The notes beneath the pieces were generated by a model. It saw nothing but the letters and a program-made list of their open reading frames with translations, made no database searches and had not been told where the DNA came from. Positions 1 to 11,881 of a stretch of DNA of 64,000 bases are shown one piece after another; within the stretch, counting starts at the first letter, position 1; every line of letters begins with the position of its first letter. Source of the stretch: Erigeron canadensis. Taxonomy: Eukaryota; Streptophyta; Magnoliopsida; Asterales; Asteraceae. The stretch is taken from contig NC_057766.1 in assembly GCF_010389155.1 (NCBI RefSeq), forward strand, positions 42,480,463 through 42,544,462. Direction: 5' to 3'. The position numbers and the translations under genes were made by a program.

Positions 1-1787
1 AATCCAAAACACTAAAATCCACACGCAAGCATACAACCACATAATACACTTGTAAAAATTGGCCCATGCCTTTTCCTAACCACTCTCTGCCAGAATCGCA
101 CCATGGCTGTATGAAAAGCGGATCACCGATCACGTATAGTAGATATACTATACTATGTCTATCACTTCACTATATATAATATAAGATGATTTATATTTAT
201 GAATTATCCATGTTATTTATGTGCTAGCAGAATGCCCGTACGATAAGGTAATTATAATGGTAGCGGCAGAGATAACGACGGTGTGGTGGCGGTGGTGAGT
301 AATAAGTTATTGATGCAAATTTTATCGACATAAAAGAAGTTAATGTACTTATTAGAAGTAAACGTGTAGCTATTTGTAATTTATATTCATTAAGGGCAGA
401 GCCCCCCACCAGTCATGAAATATCATATTATGAAACCGATATCAAGACGCTAAATACTAGATCACCCAAAGGTAATTTGACTTGAAGTTTATAATAAATT
501 AAAAATAATGTAAAACGCGAAAATTAACTTATACATTGGTGCGAGTCTCTACTAATTAATTAAGAATGGTAATTATTTCAAATTTTTTTATATGTTCGCA
601 TGTGTCCGTACGTAGATTTCCGTGCAAATATCGAAGTCGGTGGTAAATACTTAGACTAGGGGTGTTGAACGACGGCGACCTTTACGTGCGCAGGTTGAAA
701 TTGATTGTCTATTACTTACATGTTGAGACGTTCTACATCCGTGTGCGTGGCTTCGTCCACCACACCAATCTATCTACATGTTGGTCTGTAAAATTTATTA
801 ACCCAATTTAATTACATGATTAGAAATAAGTGGTTTATTTTAAAATAAGTTAAGGTGCATTTATCTTATCGAAATTCTTATCTAATTACATTTATATAAA
901 CTAATTTTAGTTAGATATGTTTTTTACATTTTAAATAAGTTTTAATAACTGGCCGGATGTCATGTTTTTTTCACAAGAGTTATGAGATTTGAAACTTTTT
1001 CTGGTATGATATAAAAATTTTTGTCGGGAATGATCATGATAATTAATATCTTGATTAGACGCATACATTAAAAATAAATACTCGTTATTTTTGAAAAACC
1101 CGATAAGAAAAACCTTGTATGTTTAATTAACCGTTTGTTGATCATTGATTGCAGATAAGAAAAACCTTGTATGGTTTGTATTAAAAATTTCTCCAAATTA
1201 TATACTCTTAATAGTACAAGTCAAATTAATTAAGCAATAACATGAATGTTATATAAACTTTTATTAAGGTACGTATTAGACGTTATAGATTAATTAAGTT
1301 ATACATACTCGGAGCGGATCTTCACTTACCCCACGTTTTACTTTACGTAATACCATCAAAAGTTATATGAAAAAGAAAGTAGACTATATATATAATATAA
1401 AATTATAAATGGAGTACTACCGGTATAAATCTCTTGATAATATATCTACAGCAATTATTACCCATAGATAACAAATATATATATATATATAATATATAAT
1501 TTACGTGATAATAAATTTACAATAATTACTAGTCATATATAACAAATGTACATAATTGTAAAGATGGATAATGAAGTTATTGTTATAAATGACTAATAAT
1601 TATTACAGATTTACCCTTCTCGTAAGAGTCGAAAGGTAACATGCAAGGTAATTTAATTGTTACATCACTTGGCCACGTACTTAATTAGAACATACAATAT
1701 ATATGTATAAAGTGTTTTCACACCAGTCCACATATATAATATGGTGGTCATAATTTAGGAGTGTAGGCATATATAGGAGAATTTAAG
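1..1787. other. AT-rich intergenic DNA, no gene seen
   Basis: No convincing coding exon, RNA gene or terminal repeat was recognised here. The last part is the promoter and 5' flank of the methylesterase-like gene that starts at 1788. It includes short AT dinucleotide tracts near 1475-1500. Confidence 0.5.
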
Positions 1788-3020
1788 ATGGACAATACAT
1801 CACATGAGTTGATGATGAAGAAGAAGCCACACTTTGTGTTCATTCATGGTCTAGGTGGTGGAAGCTGGTGTTGGTACAAGATTAAATGCCTTATGAACAC
1901 TTTCGGCTACACCGCCACTTGTATAGACCTCAAAGGTGCCGAGATTGATCCTTCCAATCCCAGCAAGATCCTCTCTTTCGATGTCTATAACCAGCCCCTT
2001 ATCGACTTCTTCAAGTCATTGCCTGACCATGAACAGGTACGTACGTGCATTAAATACATAATCACATATATATATGTTAACGAACACTAAGAAACATATA
2101 TATGGGTCGTATGTATGTATGTATGTATGTATGTAATTATTGCAGGTGATATTGGTTGGACATAGTGCTGGAGGATTAAGCGTGACAGATGCGACTCGTA
2201 AGTTTCCAAATAATATAAGCCTTGCGGTTTATATTGCTGCCACCATGCTTAAAGGCGGATTCCTGACTGAGCAGGATATCAAAGATGTAAGTTGACCCCC
2301 CTCAGTTGTGTTTTCAACTATTTCCTACTTTAGGCATATAAGCATTAACATTTTTACCTTAATCTTGGCGGTTTTTGAAATTATTAGATCGACTTCAATT
2401 CAGAGACATTTATATCATTGATATATATACTCCGTATTTTTTAAAAACACAAATTAAGTCATAACTATATATATTTTGCAAATTTGTCAGGGTGTCCCTG
2501 ATTTGTCAGAACTTGGGGATGTTTATGATCTGGAATTCGGATTAGGCCCAGATCAATCGCCTACTAATGCAATCATCAAAAAGGATTTACAGCAAAAACT
2601 TCTCTATCATATGACCCCTCCAGAGGTATATATATATATGGAGTTAATTGATTCATTAATTACTTAACAGATTAAAAACTCCATTGTTACAATATACAGT
2701 AATAAACATTCACTTGTGTTTGATTAAATAATTTGTAGGATTTCACATTAGCTGCAATGCTAATAAGACCAGGACCTGTGTACGCATTACAAGGTACTAA
2801 GTTTAAAGAAGGAAATGAGGAGGGTGTAGAAAAGGTGCCACGGGTATATATCAAGACAATGTACGATAGACTTCTTAGACCCGAACAACAAGACAGGATG
2901 ATCGAGAAGTGGCCACCTATGAATGTATATGTTGTCGAAAGTGACCATAGCCCAAATTTCTCTAATCCTTTTGTCTTGTGTGGCATCTTAGTTAAGGCTT
3001 ATCTATCTATTAATTACTGA
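1788..3020 (+). CDS. Methylesterase (MES/SABP2-like) alpha/beta hydrolase, 4 exons
   Basis: Exons 1788-2036, 2146-2286, 2491-2625 and 2739-3020 join in frame with GT-AG introns, each falling between codons, to give 268 residues, the usual length of plant methylesterases. The N-terminal FIHGLGGGSWCWYK matches the family's oxyanion segment. The nucleophile elbow is VGHSAGG with Ser90. His245 lies in ESDHSP and Asp218 in TMYDRLL; the 128- and 27-residue spacings fit the Ser-Asp-His triad of SABP2. Members hydrolyse methyl esters of salicylate, jasmonate or IAA, or act as polyneuridine-aldehyde esterases or hydroxynitrile lyases; the substrate here cannot be read from sequence. Intron 1 contains a (GTAT)n run near 2108-2133. 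No broken codon was found, so it is probably functional. Confidence 0.88.
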
Positions 3021-3227
3021 TCACACTAGTATCTAATTTGGTGCAATGTGATTCTCTCAAACCATATGTAGTTACTATCTAATATCCAGTGCATTCTATT
3101 CTAGCAAAATAAAGTCAATTTGTGTCGCATATATATGTTCTCTTATCAATTTGTTGATTTATAGTGCCATCATTAATCCCAGAAAACAACCAATCCATCT
3201 AGATGGGTCGCACACGGGTATCTTAAT

Positions 3228-3340
3228 TAGATTTCAGCTATAGTAGTGAGTCTGGCTAAGTTATTTCCTCCGGGATCTTAAGTTCGAGTCTAGAATGATT
3301 CACAGAACTTACAAAAGAAAAAGATTTCGGGAAAACAATA
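3228..3340 (+). mobile_element. Degenerate tRNA-derived SINE fragment
   Basis: A possible A-box near 3237 (GCTATAGTAGTGAG) is followed about 50 bases later by a B-box-like TAAGTTCGAGTCTA, then an A-rich run. This is the layout of a tRNA-derived SINE head. The sequence is degenerate and no flanking duplication was identified. Confidence 0.35.
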
Positions 3341-3400
3341 GTTTATTTTTTTTATCCAAAAAAAAGATATTAAGGATGATAAGTAAGTCAACTGATTACA

Positions 3401-3550
3401 ACCACTATAGCTTAATCTAGTGATAAAGGTATGCCCAATCTCAGTGTCTTGGGTTCAAGTCTCATTTGAGACATTGTAGTGTATATAATGGTGTTCCTTT
3501 CCAAAAGGTTCGAATATTGGTGTGTAATAATTTGCCATGAAAAACAAAAA
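3401..3550 (+). mobile_element. tRNA-derived SINE
   Basis: A-box TAGCTTAATCTAGTGATAA (about 3408) and B-box GGGTTCAAGTCTC (about 3450) have the spacing of an internal Pol III promoter. The body ends near 3540 in an A-rich tail. It lies between the methylesterase gene and the tRNA gene. Confidence 0.6.
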
Positions 3551-3864
3551 ATTCAATTCAATTTGTTAAAGTTTAACTAATTCAATATATGTATAAATCA
3601 TGTAAAGTCCACAATATATCTTGATAAAGTCGATACAATATTACATTATTAAGTGACGAGAATGGAGGCATAGGTAAGAAGTATAAAGTGTTTTCAATTT
3701 ACCAGATAGTCTCTCAATTCCTTCAAATGAACATCTTTTGGCACTTGCAAATATTTTTCAAAAACTTTACTGTATATAACATTTTATGGTTGACAAGTTT
3801 AATAAAGATTTAGATTTTTGATCAATAAAGTTAGATTCTTGATCAATCAAAGAGTGAACTAAAT

Positions 3865-3938
3865 GGCCTATTAGCTCAGTTGGTTAGAGCGTCGTGCTAA
3901 TAACGCGAAGGTCGCAGGTTCGAAACCTGCATGGGCCA
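3865..3938 (+). tRNA. tRNA-Ile (anticodon AAU)
   Basis: The 74 bases fold into a cloverleaf. The acceptor arm GGCCTAT pairs with ATGGGCC (one G-T pair), followed by discriminator A. The D arm is TTAGCTCAGTTGGTTAGAG, the anticodon loop is CTAATAA with anticodon AAT, and the T arm GCAGG/CCTGC encloses TTCGAAA. There is no intron. A run of T from 3941 is a Pol III terminator. It closely matches the standard plant nuclear tRNA-Ile(AAU). Confidence 0.95.
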
Positions 3939-3999
3939 CTTTTTTTCATTCATATTTCTTTTTATCGTGTTTTTGTTTTTTACGCTATTTGGGCTTTTT

Positions 4000-5440
4000 C
4001 ATGTTCATAATTTGCTATTAGTTTTTATATTTTGTACTTTGTAGTGGGCTTAGTTGAGCTTCAGTTATCTACACAACCACTTAATAACTTACCTATATTG
4101 TAACTCCTTTTTTTCAAAACGAAAATTTTAATCATGTATAACAAGCCTAATATACCTTTTCGTAAGCTAATAACACAAGAATTTTGGAACTCGGAGGATT
4201 ATTAGAAGGGTATATTATTTTCCTTACACAGATATTATACTAGTACTAATACCCGTGCGTGATACATGGTTTGACAGATAAATATTTATATTTTCTAACA
4301 ATTGTTTGGATCCGTTTATCATGTGAACAACAAAACAATATAGGATAAGTAATATAAAAAATCAAAAAATAAGTTATATAGTTATAGAAAGTATGTTAAA
4401 CCTTTTGAGCATTAAAGATAAGTTAAGCTATATTGAATTGAAGTTTGCTAATATTTACTCACTTTTCTAAAATATTCGGTAAGGAATCTAAGCTAAATAA
4501 AAGATTTATTTTTTTCCGAACGGTCTAATGAAAGATTTAACATAATCCACACAAATTTCTAATGGCTTGTTTATGAATACGAACGTAATGGGATAGAATA
4601 CTATAAAAAATTTGATTAGTATTAGGAAAGTACAAATTAAGATATTGATTCAAATGTACACATGTCATTTAAATATTACGTCACATGTCGATTAAAGAAT
4701 GATACAATCCTGTTTTAGTTTATTGGTAGATTGGACGTTAGATATGTAGAATTAACTAAATATGTCAAATGGTTAATGTCTCTATATATATTCATCTACG
4801 TTAGGCCTATTGACTATGCATCCAACAAACAACAATCATTTATAATCTTTTATTATACGAAAACACAGTTGTTTTAATAACTTATTAACCAATCATATTT
4901 TTCGATTTATTTAAATTCTCAACTTTGTCTTTTCTCGACCTCTAGTTGTATAAAAAACCTATAAATCTTGTTGCGATTCTTCAAAATCTCATTGCGATTT
5001 TGAAGTTCTCATTGCGATTTTGTAGATCTCATTGCGATTTTGTCAGATTATTGCGATTTTGTTGGTTATTTTGTGAAAATCCAAAAAAACTTGGCTAATT
5101 TGATATAATCGCAATAAAATTTGGCTAATCATGTTATTTTCTCGTTAAAAAACCATACCAAATGATTCATGCCCCTCCAAATTATTTGTTCATGTTCCGC
5201 CATCGCCTGGTTTTGACAGGGTTTAGGTTTTGTTTTTTCGACCCGATAAAACTTCAATGGTAGCTCTCGATATTAATTTTACTTATTTTTTTTGCTAATA
5301 CTCGTAATAAAAACGAGTACTTGTGTAAAAAGTCTTTGTATGGTTTTCTTAAAGTTCGATTTATACCTCTGCTTTATGATTCTCATTTATGTTCAGTTGA
5401 GATGTACCTTCTCTTTTCTTTACTTTCTTAGTACCTAGCT
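4000..5440. other. Repeat-derived intergenic DNA with a small minisatellite
   Basis: No gene was recognised. At 4970-5065 the motif TTGCGATT occurs five times, about every 22 bases, in the context CTCATTGCGATTTTGNAGAT. Near 4231 the string CTAGTACTAATACCCGTGCG resembles the reverse complement of a Helitron 3' end, but the other end was not found. Confidence 0.45.
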
Positions 5441-5600
5441 AGAAAATCTAACTTGGTGCGACTTGATTCTCTCAAACAGGCCACATGTAGTTATTTCATT
5501 TACAATGTGTTGTATGCATTCATTTCTAACCAAAATAAAGTTTAAAAGTGTCGCATTTCTTATGATTGTTTTATATTTCTATGGATAAAACAATCATAAA
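5440..5600 (+). repeat. Second copy of the methylesterase 3' flank
   Basis: This stretch resembles 3020-3150, just after the methylesterase stop codon. Shared blocks are TCTAA-TTGGTGC, TTGATTCTCTCAAAC, ATGTAGTTA, GCATTC, AAAATAAAGT and GTGTCGCAT, in the same order and orientation. It is best read as the remnant of a tandem duplication whose coding part has been lost. Confidence 0.6.
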
Positions 5601-6543
5601 TGAGAATTACATAATGTGAAAAGGGTTTAAGTCCCACACTTAGTTAAGGCCCCCAAATTTTAAAGAAAAGGGTTTTTTCTACTGCTTGTCACCACTAGCC
5701 TTTTTGAAATGGGAGGAGAGGTCAAGATTTTGGTAAAAATAAATAAACTCATACTACTCTATAATAATATTTCTACAATTCTACTCTTTATTTTCGATGA
5801 CTTTCAGTTTCTCCCCTCCATCTTCAACAATTCTTTTTATTATTATGTATATACTATTGAAGTATTGAGTATATATTAAAGTTTTTACTTGGCTTTATTT
5901 ATTATGTATAATGATTTAACTTTATTTTTGTTTTGTATGTTTTAATTGTTGGGTATTTTTTTTCTTCTATTGATTTCTGATATGGTCTCGTGTAGAACTA
6001 TCTAAATGATTGTTAGAGACTTTTAAGGGAGGCTCCCAAATTAGTCCCGCTTAAAGCTCAGAAAAGCTTGAGCCGGCCTTGATAAACCAGAAGTCCAAAA
6101 TGTTATATATTGCTACTGATATTCAAACTTTTGGATCAACTATTAATTGATTGTCATCGTACGTATTTTGTCATCAACTATTATTTATAATTTTATAGGT
6201 TCCATTGAAAATTTGTCATATAAAAAAAGTCTCATGAATGTTTTTGTGTTGTACCAATCATTTGCCGTTTAAAGACGTGACAATGTGTTGTTTTATAATA
6301 GACGTCATGTATATATTATATGTAAAACTTGTTATCATTCTATTATGAATACTGACCTTAAAGTATTGAAACAATGAGAGTCGAGTTTAAGAATACATTA
6401 AAGATCCAAAGACAGTGTTACAGAATGTTGCATAAACAACAGATTCAACAATATTTTTGTTTACAGATAAGCAGTTCATTTTGCAATATGTACGTACCCA
6501 CATGTGCAACTATAGAAAAAGTATAGAAGAATATGTACAAACC
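5601..6543. other. Intergenic DNA, probable transposon debris
   Basis: No coding exon was recognised. Strings such as GCTCAGAAAAGCTTGAGCC (about 6055) and TTAAGGCCCCCAAATTTTAA (about 5643) look like decayed repeat ends, but no element could be bounded. Confidence 0.35.
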
Positions 6544-6600
6544 GGCCTATTAGCTCAGCTGGTTAGAGCGTTGTGCTAATAACACGATCGAAACTGCGAC
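6544..6600 (+). pseudogene. tRNA-Ile(AAU) pseudogene
   Basis: The first 44 bases match the tRNA gene at 3865 with a few substitutions, including the AAT anticodon loop. About 11 bases of the variable loop and 5' T stem are then missing: AACACGA joins directly to TCGAAAC. The 3' acceptor strand is lost, so it cannot form a T arm and should be non-functional. Confidence 0.85.
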
Positions 6601-6713
6601 CATAATAATTCTTTTTATGAATAATTTGGAAATACAAGCAACCACAAAATTGAAGTTCTAACAATAACAACATAACTATATAATTTCAACTACAACCAAC
6701 TCCAGATCAACAA

Positions 6714-9159
6714 TCATGGAGTCTGCACATTAGATCCTTTGGACCTATTATCATCTGAAGAAGCCCGATGTTCAGAAGAATCTGATGACCGTAGATCAAC
6801 AATCATCTTCACAACATCATCCATAGAAGGTCTCATATCAGGAACCTTAGTCACACAGGCAAGCCCAATTTGAAGCATCTGCACCATCTCTTCTTCAACA
6901 TGTGGATACCTCATTAGTTCCTCATCAAACACCTCTGCAGTCCATTCCTCTCGAACCACTGATCTCACCCACCTTGGCAGGTCCACCACCTCATCATGCC
7001 CCGATGACGGTAGAGGAGGCTTACCAGTCAACAGCTCAAGAAGCAGGACTCCAAAGCTGTAAACGTCTGATTCTTGAGTTAATTTTCGGCTTTCTAACAC
7101 TTCTGGCGCGTAGTAGCCAATGTAACGAGGTTTTGTGGGAGGAAAGTTCATTAAGGGAGCCAAGCCCAGATCGGATACGCAACCATTGAAGTCTGTGGTT
7201 AGAAGGATGTTTGAAGCTTTGATGTTGCCATGGGTAAATCTTGCACCTCCTTCTGTATGGATATGTGAAATACCTTTTGCTGCTCCTAGTGATATCTTCA
7301 CTCTTGTCTCCCAATCTAATGGAGTTCTACCTAGACCTCTATATCCTGTGGAAAAAACAGGATGTTAACATTAAAAAGCGTTGGAAAGGAAATAAGTCAA
7401 ACGGATTAACACGCTAAATTGTTTATGGTATTTTATAAAATATGTACATCGAGTCTTTATGGTTAAATCCACCCGGTTTCAATGCGAAACATTTATAGTT
7501 TTGTAGAGCCCATTTGTAGCTCTTTACCCACCTCTCGAGAACTGCCCTTATTACTATCTGCTGCTGAAGAAAATACGGTGTTATGTAACATAACCCATTT
7601 GCCAATGACTTGATTGGAGTAATGTTTTATTTCTAACGGGTTAGACAAAATCTATTCGTTATATATTTTTCAGAAATTGCTCAAAAGGATACAGGTCGAA
7701 AGTCGCTAAAGTGCATTATTAATCTATCAAACCTCTTTAAATAAGTTCATTTGAACTATTTAGATTTAACTTTCCTAGTGTCTGGCACTAGATTCAATTC
7801 CGGATTGTTTTGACCCACTACCTGCCCCGCCCATTTTGTCACCTTTATTGACACAGAAACTAGTTGGAAACCAGTTCTACAATACAATTGATTACCATGC
7901 AAGACTGCAGATAGGCTGCCGGTTATCATGTACTCGTAAACCAGAAGCTTCTCATCCTTAGAGAAATAGTAAGCACAAAGTGGCACAATATTGGGGTGTC
8001 TTCCTATCCTCCCTACGAACTCCATATGTTGGTCAAACTCTTTTTTAGCAACCCCAACTTCTCTTACTCGTTTCACTACCACTGTTGTTCCCTCATCGAG
8101 TATAGCCTTATAAGTTGTTCCGTAGCTACCTTTACCAAGAACTTCTGCTGATGCTCTCAACAAATCCTCAAGATCAAAATTGTAACTACTCCCTTCAAAA
8201 AACACCAACTTGTTCTTTTCGGCTGCTTGAACCCCACTCCCAAAGTCATCAGATTTTTCATTTTTCCCAGGTGGGACCGCCTTTATCGTTAACTCACTGA
8301 CGGAATCTCTATCTTTCTTCTTCAAGAAACAAAACAAGAATATCGCAAGTAGGATAAGAAGTAAAAAGCCTCCTACAGCAATGCCTAGGATTGCACCGAT
8401 CCTGAGTTTTTTGTTATGCTTTTTTGGACGTACAGGCAAGGATGGGGAGTATTGTGGGGTCAAATATGAGCATTCACTTAAAGGGGTTCCACATAAGAAA
8501 GAATTCCCTGAAAATGAAGAAACCGGGAACTTCTGGAGGGAGGATGGGATCGAACCATTGAGTGAGTTATGGCTAACATTCAAAAGACGGAGTCTGGTGA
8601 GGTTTAGTTTAGGAACAGGTCCTGAAAAGAAGTTATATTGGAGGTTCAGGGAGGTCAAACGGGTCAAATTATTTAGCGTTTGAGGAAGGTTTCCTGAAAA
8701 GGAGTTAAACGAGAGATCTAAAATGCTTAACTTGACAGAAAGAGGGGTAGGAATGTCTCCCGTAAAGTTGTTGTTTTGAAGGTAAAGAAACTGGAGAGTT
8801 GGAATGGAGGGTATATCAGAAGGAAGCGACCCATTAAGGAAATTGGATCTTAGGCTCAAGATTCTGAGAGCATCTAGTTTTCCGATACTGTTTGGAGGGA
8901 TTTGACCGAATAGTCCATGACCCGGGAGATGAATAGCAATGACTCTTGTGCCCTCATCATTACAAGTGATACCAACCCATGAAGTGCAAATGGGGATGGT
9001 GGAATTCCAGTTCAGTTTTCTTACGTGTGGGACAGTTGAAGCGAATTGAAGAAGAGCCTCGGCATCAGAGCTGAGGTCAGCAGTTGTCACTTGAAGATTA
9101 TACAGTAGGAATATTATGGCGGTGATTGCTAAATAATGGAGTTTTATAGGCTTTTTCAT
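6714..9159 (-). CDS. LRR receptor-like pseudokinase (At5g58300-like), 2 exons
   Basis: On the minus strand exon 1 is 9159-7896 and exon 2 is 7345-6714, joined through CATG|GTAATC and CCACAG|GATAT, giving 631 residues. In order: signal peptide (about 1-27), LRR N-cap with CTSWVGITC, about five leucine-rich repeats, a proline-rich linker, one membrane helix (around 255-285) and a kinase domain. The glycine loop [12 protein letters not shown] and VVVKRV lysine are present, but the catalytic HRD is HGN ([10 protein letters not shown]) and DFG is DLG. This is the pattern of the plant 'probable inactive receptor kinase' family, so signalling is probably by scaffolding. Translation could instead begin at 9174, five codons upstream; 9159 starts directly with the signal peptide. 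A 5'-UTR intron is likely (donor CTTGAAG|GTAACC near 9526, acceptor near 9224). Confidence 0.9.
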
Positions 9160-9174
9160 TGTGTATATGTGCAA

Positions 9175-10330
9175 CTACATATAGATAAACCTTTGATCTC
9201 AGTAGCTAGCCATAATGCTTCCTGGCTACAACATAAAGAACAGAAAATCATATCACAAAGAAGTGATCCACAAATGGAAGTTTAGCTGGTTGAAATTCTA
9301 AAGTGAACTTATTTGTTACAAAACATATTTGGAAAACATCGATAAGTGCATTTTAGATGATTTTCTCATATGATTAAGCAAAACAAAGTTTCACTAGTAC
9401 ATATGAAATTCTATATAAGCAATCTAAAGGAAGAAGCATTAGAGGCTTACAGAAATACTCTGTATAATACTTGTAGCTACCGATAAGACAGTAGTGAGGA
9501 AGAGAGAGGAAAATTGGCTGGTTACCTTCAAGAGCTCGCAGTAGAAGCTTCAAACTTTGTTAAATGATAGCCTCTACTATGCTGAAATTCTTACCTTTTC
9601 CATATGGGAAAAAAGCAGAAGACAATTATTTGAGCTTTAGCTTTTCCATTAGAAAGTGCATGCTTTAAATTGCCAATAATAAACAATTGCAAAGAAATAA
9701 AGAAGCATTTCAATACAAAAATGATAAAGGCAATTGTCATCTTTATTCATTCAACTATTAAAGTTGACGGTGATGCAAAGATTAACAAGCAAGAAATCTA
9801 CAGGGCAAATGTATCACAGGTGAGTTAAGAAGAAATTATAAATACATTATGCGTTAAGACTCGTCTTAACCCGAACAGGGGAACCTCATCTTTTACCCGT
9901 AATAATAAATAAATAATGCGAAAAGTACAACAAACTAGAGAAGATGTCAGTGAACATAAAGAATCTGAAACTTGAGGAAAGAAGAATCACTGATAAAAAA
10001 GGGAAAGCAAAAGTAGACTCCTTTGTTCTGAAAAAGTTAAATAAGTTCTTAGATAAAAAGATTACAATTACAATAGTATAGTATAATGTTTTTAAGAATC
10101 CAATGTTACAATAAAGTATAAACTACTTAATAAGAATAAGTGACATAACCACATATTGTAATGAATAGCGTTCACAACTTCCATCATTTATTCCCAACAT
10201 AACTAGACATAAAGTGGACTAATTACGCCTGCATGTTTCAATGAGACCAAACTCAGAAACAAAGGTTCTGACAGACCAAGAACAAGCATAATTATATCAT
10301 GTCCTATGTTTTGTGAAATTAATAAAAAGT
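9175..10330 (-). promoter_or_regulatory. 5' flank and probable 5'-UTR intron of the LRR pseudokinase
   Basis: Read on the minus strand, CTTGAAG|GTAACC near 9526 and TATGTTGTAG|CCAGG near 9224 make a plausible leader intron of about 300 bases, as is common in this kinase family. Beyond 9700 no other gene is evident. Confidence 0.4.
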
Positions 10331-10334
10331 AACT

Positions 10335-10475
10335 GCTCAGTGCCGCCTTCTGCGGGTTTTGAGCCCCAATACCTCGACGGTGTATGGGGGAGGTTAAGAT
10401 GTAGGCAGACCTTACCTCTACCTAAGTAGAGAGGCTGCTTCCAAATTCTACCCTAATTAGTTGAGCCAAGTTAAA
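10335..10475 (-). mobile_element. 5'-truncated SINE (tail half)
   Basis: The block with TGCGGGTTTTGAGCCCCAAT, CGACGGTGTATGGGG, TGTAGGCAGACCTTA and AGAGAGGCTGCTTCC matches, in the same orientation, the tail portion of the SINE at 32200-32440. The tRNA-like head is absent. Confidence 0.6.
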
Positions 10476-10517
10476 CACTCTTAAAGATTAAGCAAAAGTA
10501 AGGTTTCCATGTAGGTA

Positions 10518-11745
10518 TCAATGTAGTTTAATAATCTGCCATACACCGGCCAAAATTTCATAGGTGTGCTCTGAGTCGGGTTTATAAACAAAGAGATCTC
10601 CATCTAGATGAGGAATATCCGTAGAAACAATATGTCCACCGCTCATCCTGAATCGAAGTTGAGTAATATAATTATATGCATTCGGTAATTTAATGGCGTA
10701 TAGCTTTGCAAACGAGTTTGGAACACCACACTCCATCTTCCATATAACATAACTATGAGAAGAATCGCAACCGCAACAAGAGATTCCCGTAGCTTAGATA
10801 AACAACAAAAGGCAGAGCCACGAGGGCGTGCTAATTTTTTTGGTAGGCATATTTCTATAAGTTCTCGAGTATTCATAGCAAATGACAAAATCAGACGATG
10901 ATCATTACGAAAGTATGTATTATCAACCAAAATCGTATCATAAGCTATCCACTAAATAAACTCATCTATAACTTCCTGGCTGTTGGGACATAACCGAATT
11001 GTGTTGCGAGGGAGGCTAATCGGTAGAGTTGTCCAAACACGTGAACTTAATGTATATACCTCAACAGGTAAAGAAGTTGTTATACAGTCTAAGGTTAGAT
11101 CCTCATCGTCCTCCTCCTCCTCATCAGTCCAAGGCCCACGCAAAATGTCTAAAACGCTACTATATGTAATCTTGACGAGCATGGGGTCATTAGTGTGAGG
11201 ACTGACCCCGAAAACACTACAGACCCCATCACTGATGATAATGGATTTTCGAATTGATGGATTCCAAACAACGGCCGTCGGTTTATCAATATCATCATCA
11301 TCATCATCATAATTATTGTAATGTAAAATAAAACAAAACAATCCTAAAGAGCTACCTTGTATCGTATATGATGGTTTAACAGGGTCGGGAAGAGTAAGGG
11401 AAACCTTATTTTGAGGGAAAGTATCATCATCATCAAAAATTCTAACAATATCGTCATTCCACTCTTTTTGTACAAGTAGATGGTGTCGTTGTCGTCGAAT
11501 GTGATAATCAGCGATAAACTCGGGGGATTTGATCAAAGAATTCCATGCTTTCGAAACCGATGTGCATCGAAGCAACGATTTCAGATCATCCGTCCTTTTT
11601 ATTATTTCCTCTTGCAGATCTAATTGTGCAACCCTTTTACTTTTTTCCGCCTCTTCTTGCAGTTCTAGTTGTGGTATGTCATCACCCCTTTTACTATTTT
11701 TTCCACCTCTTTCACACTTTTTATTTATTTTATTTTATATTTACA
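10518..11745 (-). pseudogene. F-box protein (F-box plus FBA-type domain), disrupted
   Basis: The minus-strand frame from about 11745 encodes an F-box core (DLKSLLRCTSVSKAWNSLI) and a C-terminal F-box-associated region (AVVWNPSIRKS, VYTLSSRVWTTL). Three faults are visible. No in-frame ATG precedes the F-box before an upstream stop. A TAG at 10952-10954 interrupts EVIDEFI-WIAYDTILVDN while both sides stay in the same frame. A frameshift near 10740-10790 moves the last part (MECGVPNSFAKLYAIKLP to DGDLFVYKP) to another frame. The segment encoding LQEE-SKR just upstream of the F-box is tandemly duplicated. Intact homologues are substrate adaptors of SCF ubiquitin ligases; this copy is probably dead. 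Confidence 0.8.
11600..11710 (-). repeat. Short tandem duplication inside the F-box pseudogene
   Basis: The + strand blocks CTTGCAG-TCTA-TTGTG and CCCTTTTACT-TTTTTCC-CCTC each occur twice, offset by about 45-54 bases. In protein terms SKRGDDIPQLELQEEAEK is followed by SKRVAQLDLQEEIIKR. The duplication keeps the frame, so it may predate inactivation. Confidence 0.6.
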
Positions 11746-11881
11746 CAAAAAATAATTAATTCAAACATTTATTTAAAATCAAACATTAAAATACATAATT
11801 AAAAAAGACAGTACATGATTATAATACGAAATAGATAATAATGCTACGATTACTCTTCATCATCTTTTATTGACATTTTTC

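Noticed and set aside
4225..4300. Possible Helitron 3' end at CTAGTACTAATACCCGTGCG
   Set aside because: The hairpin is weak and no matching 5' end was found, so it is only mentioned in the intergenic entry.
7036..7368. ORFs in other frames over the kinase exon 2
   Set aside because: The minus-strand frame of the LRR pseudokinase explains this region fully.
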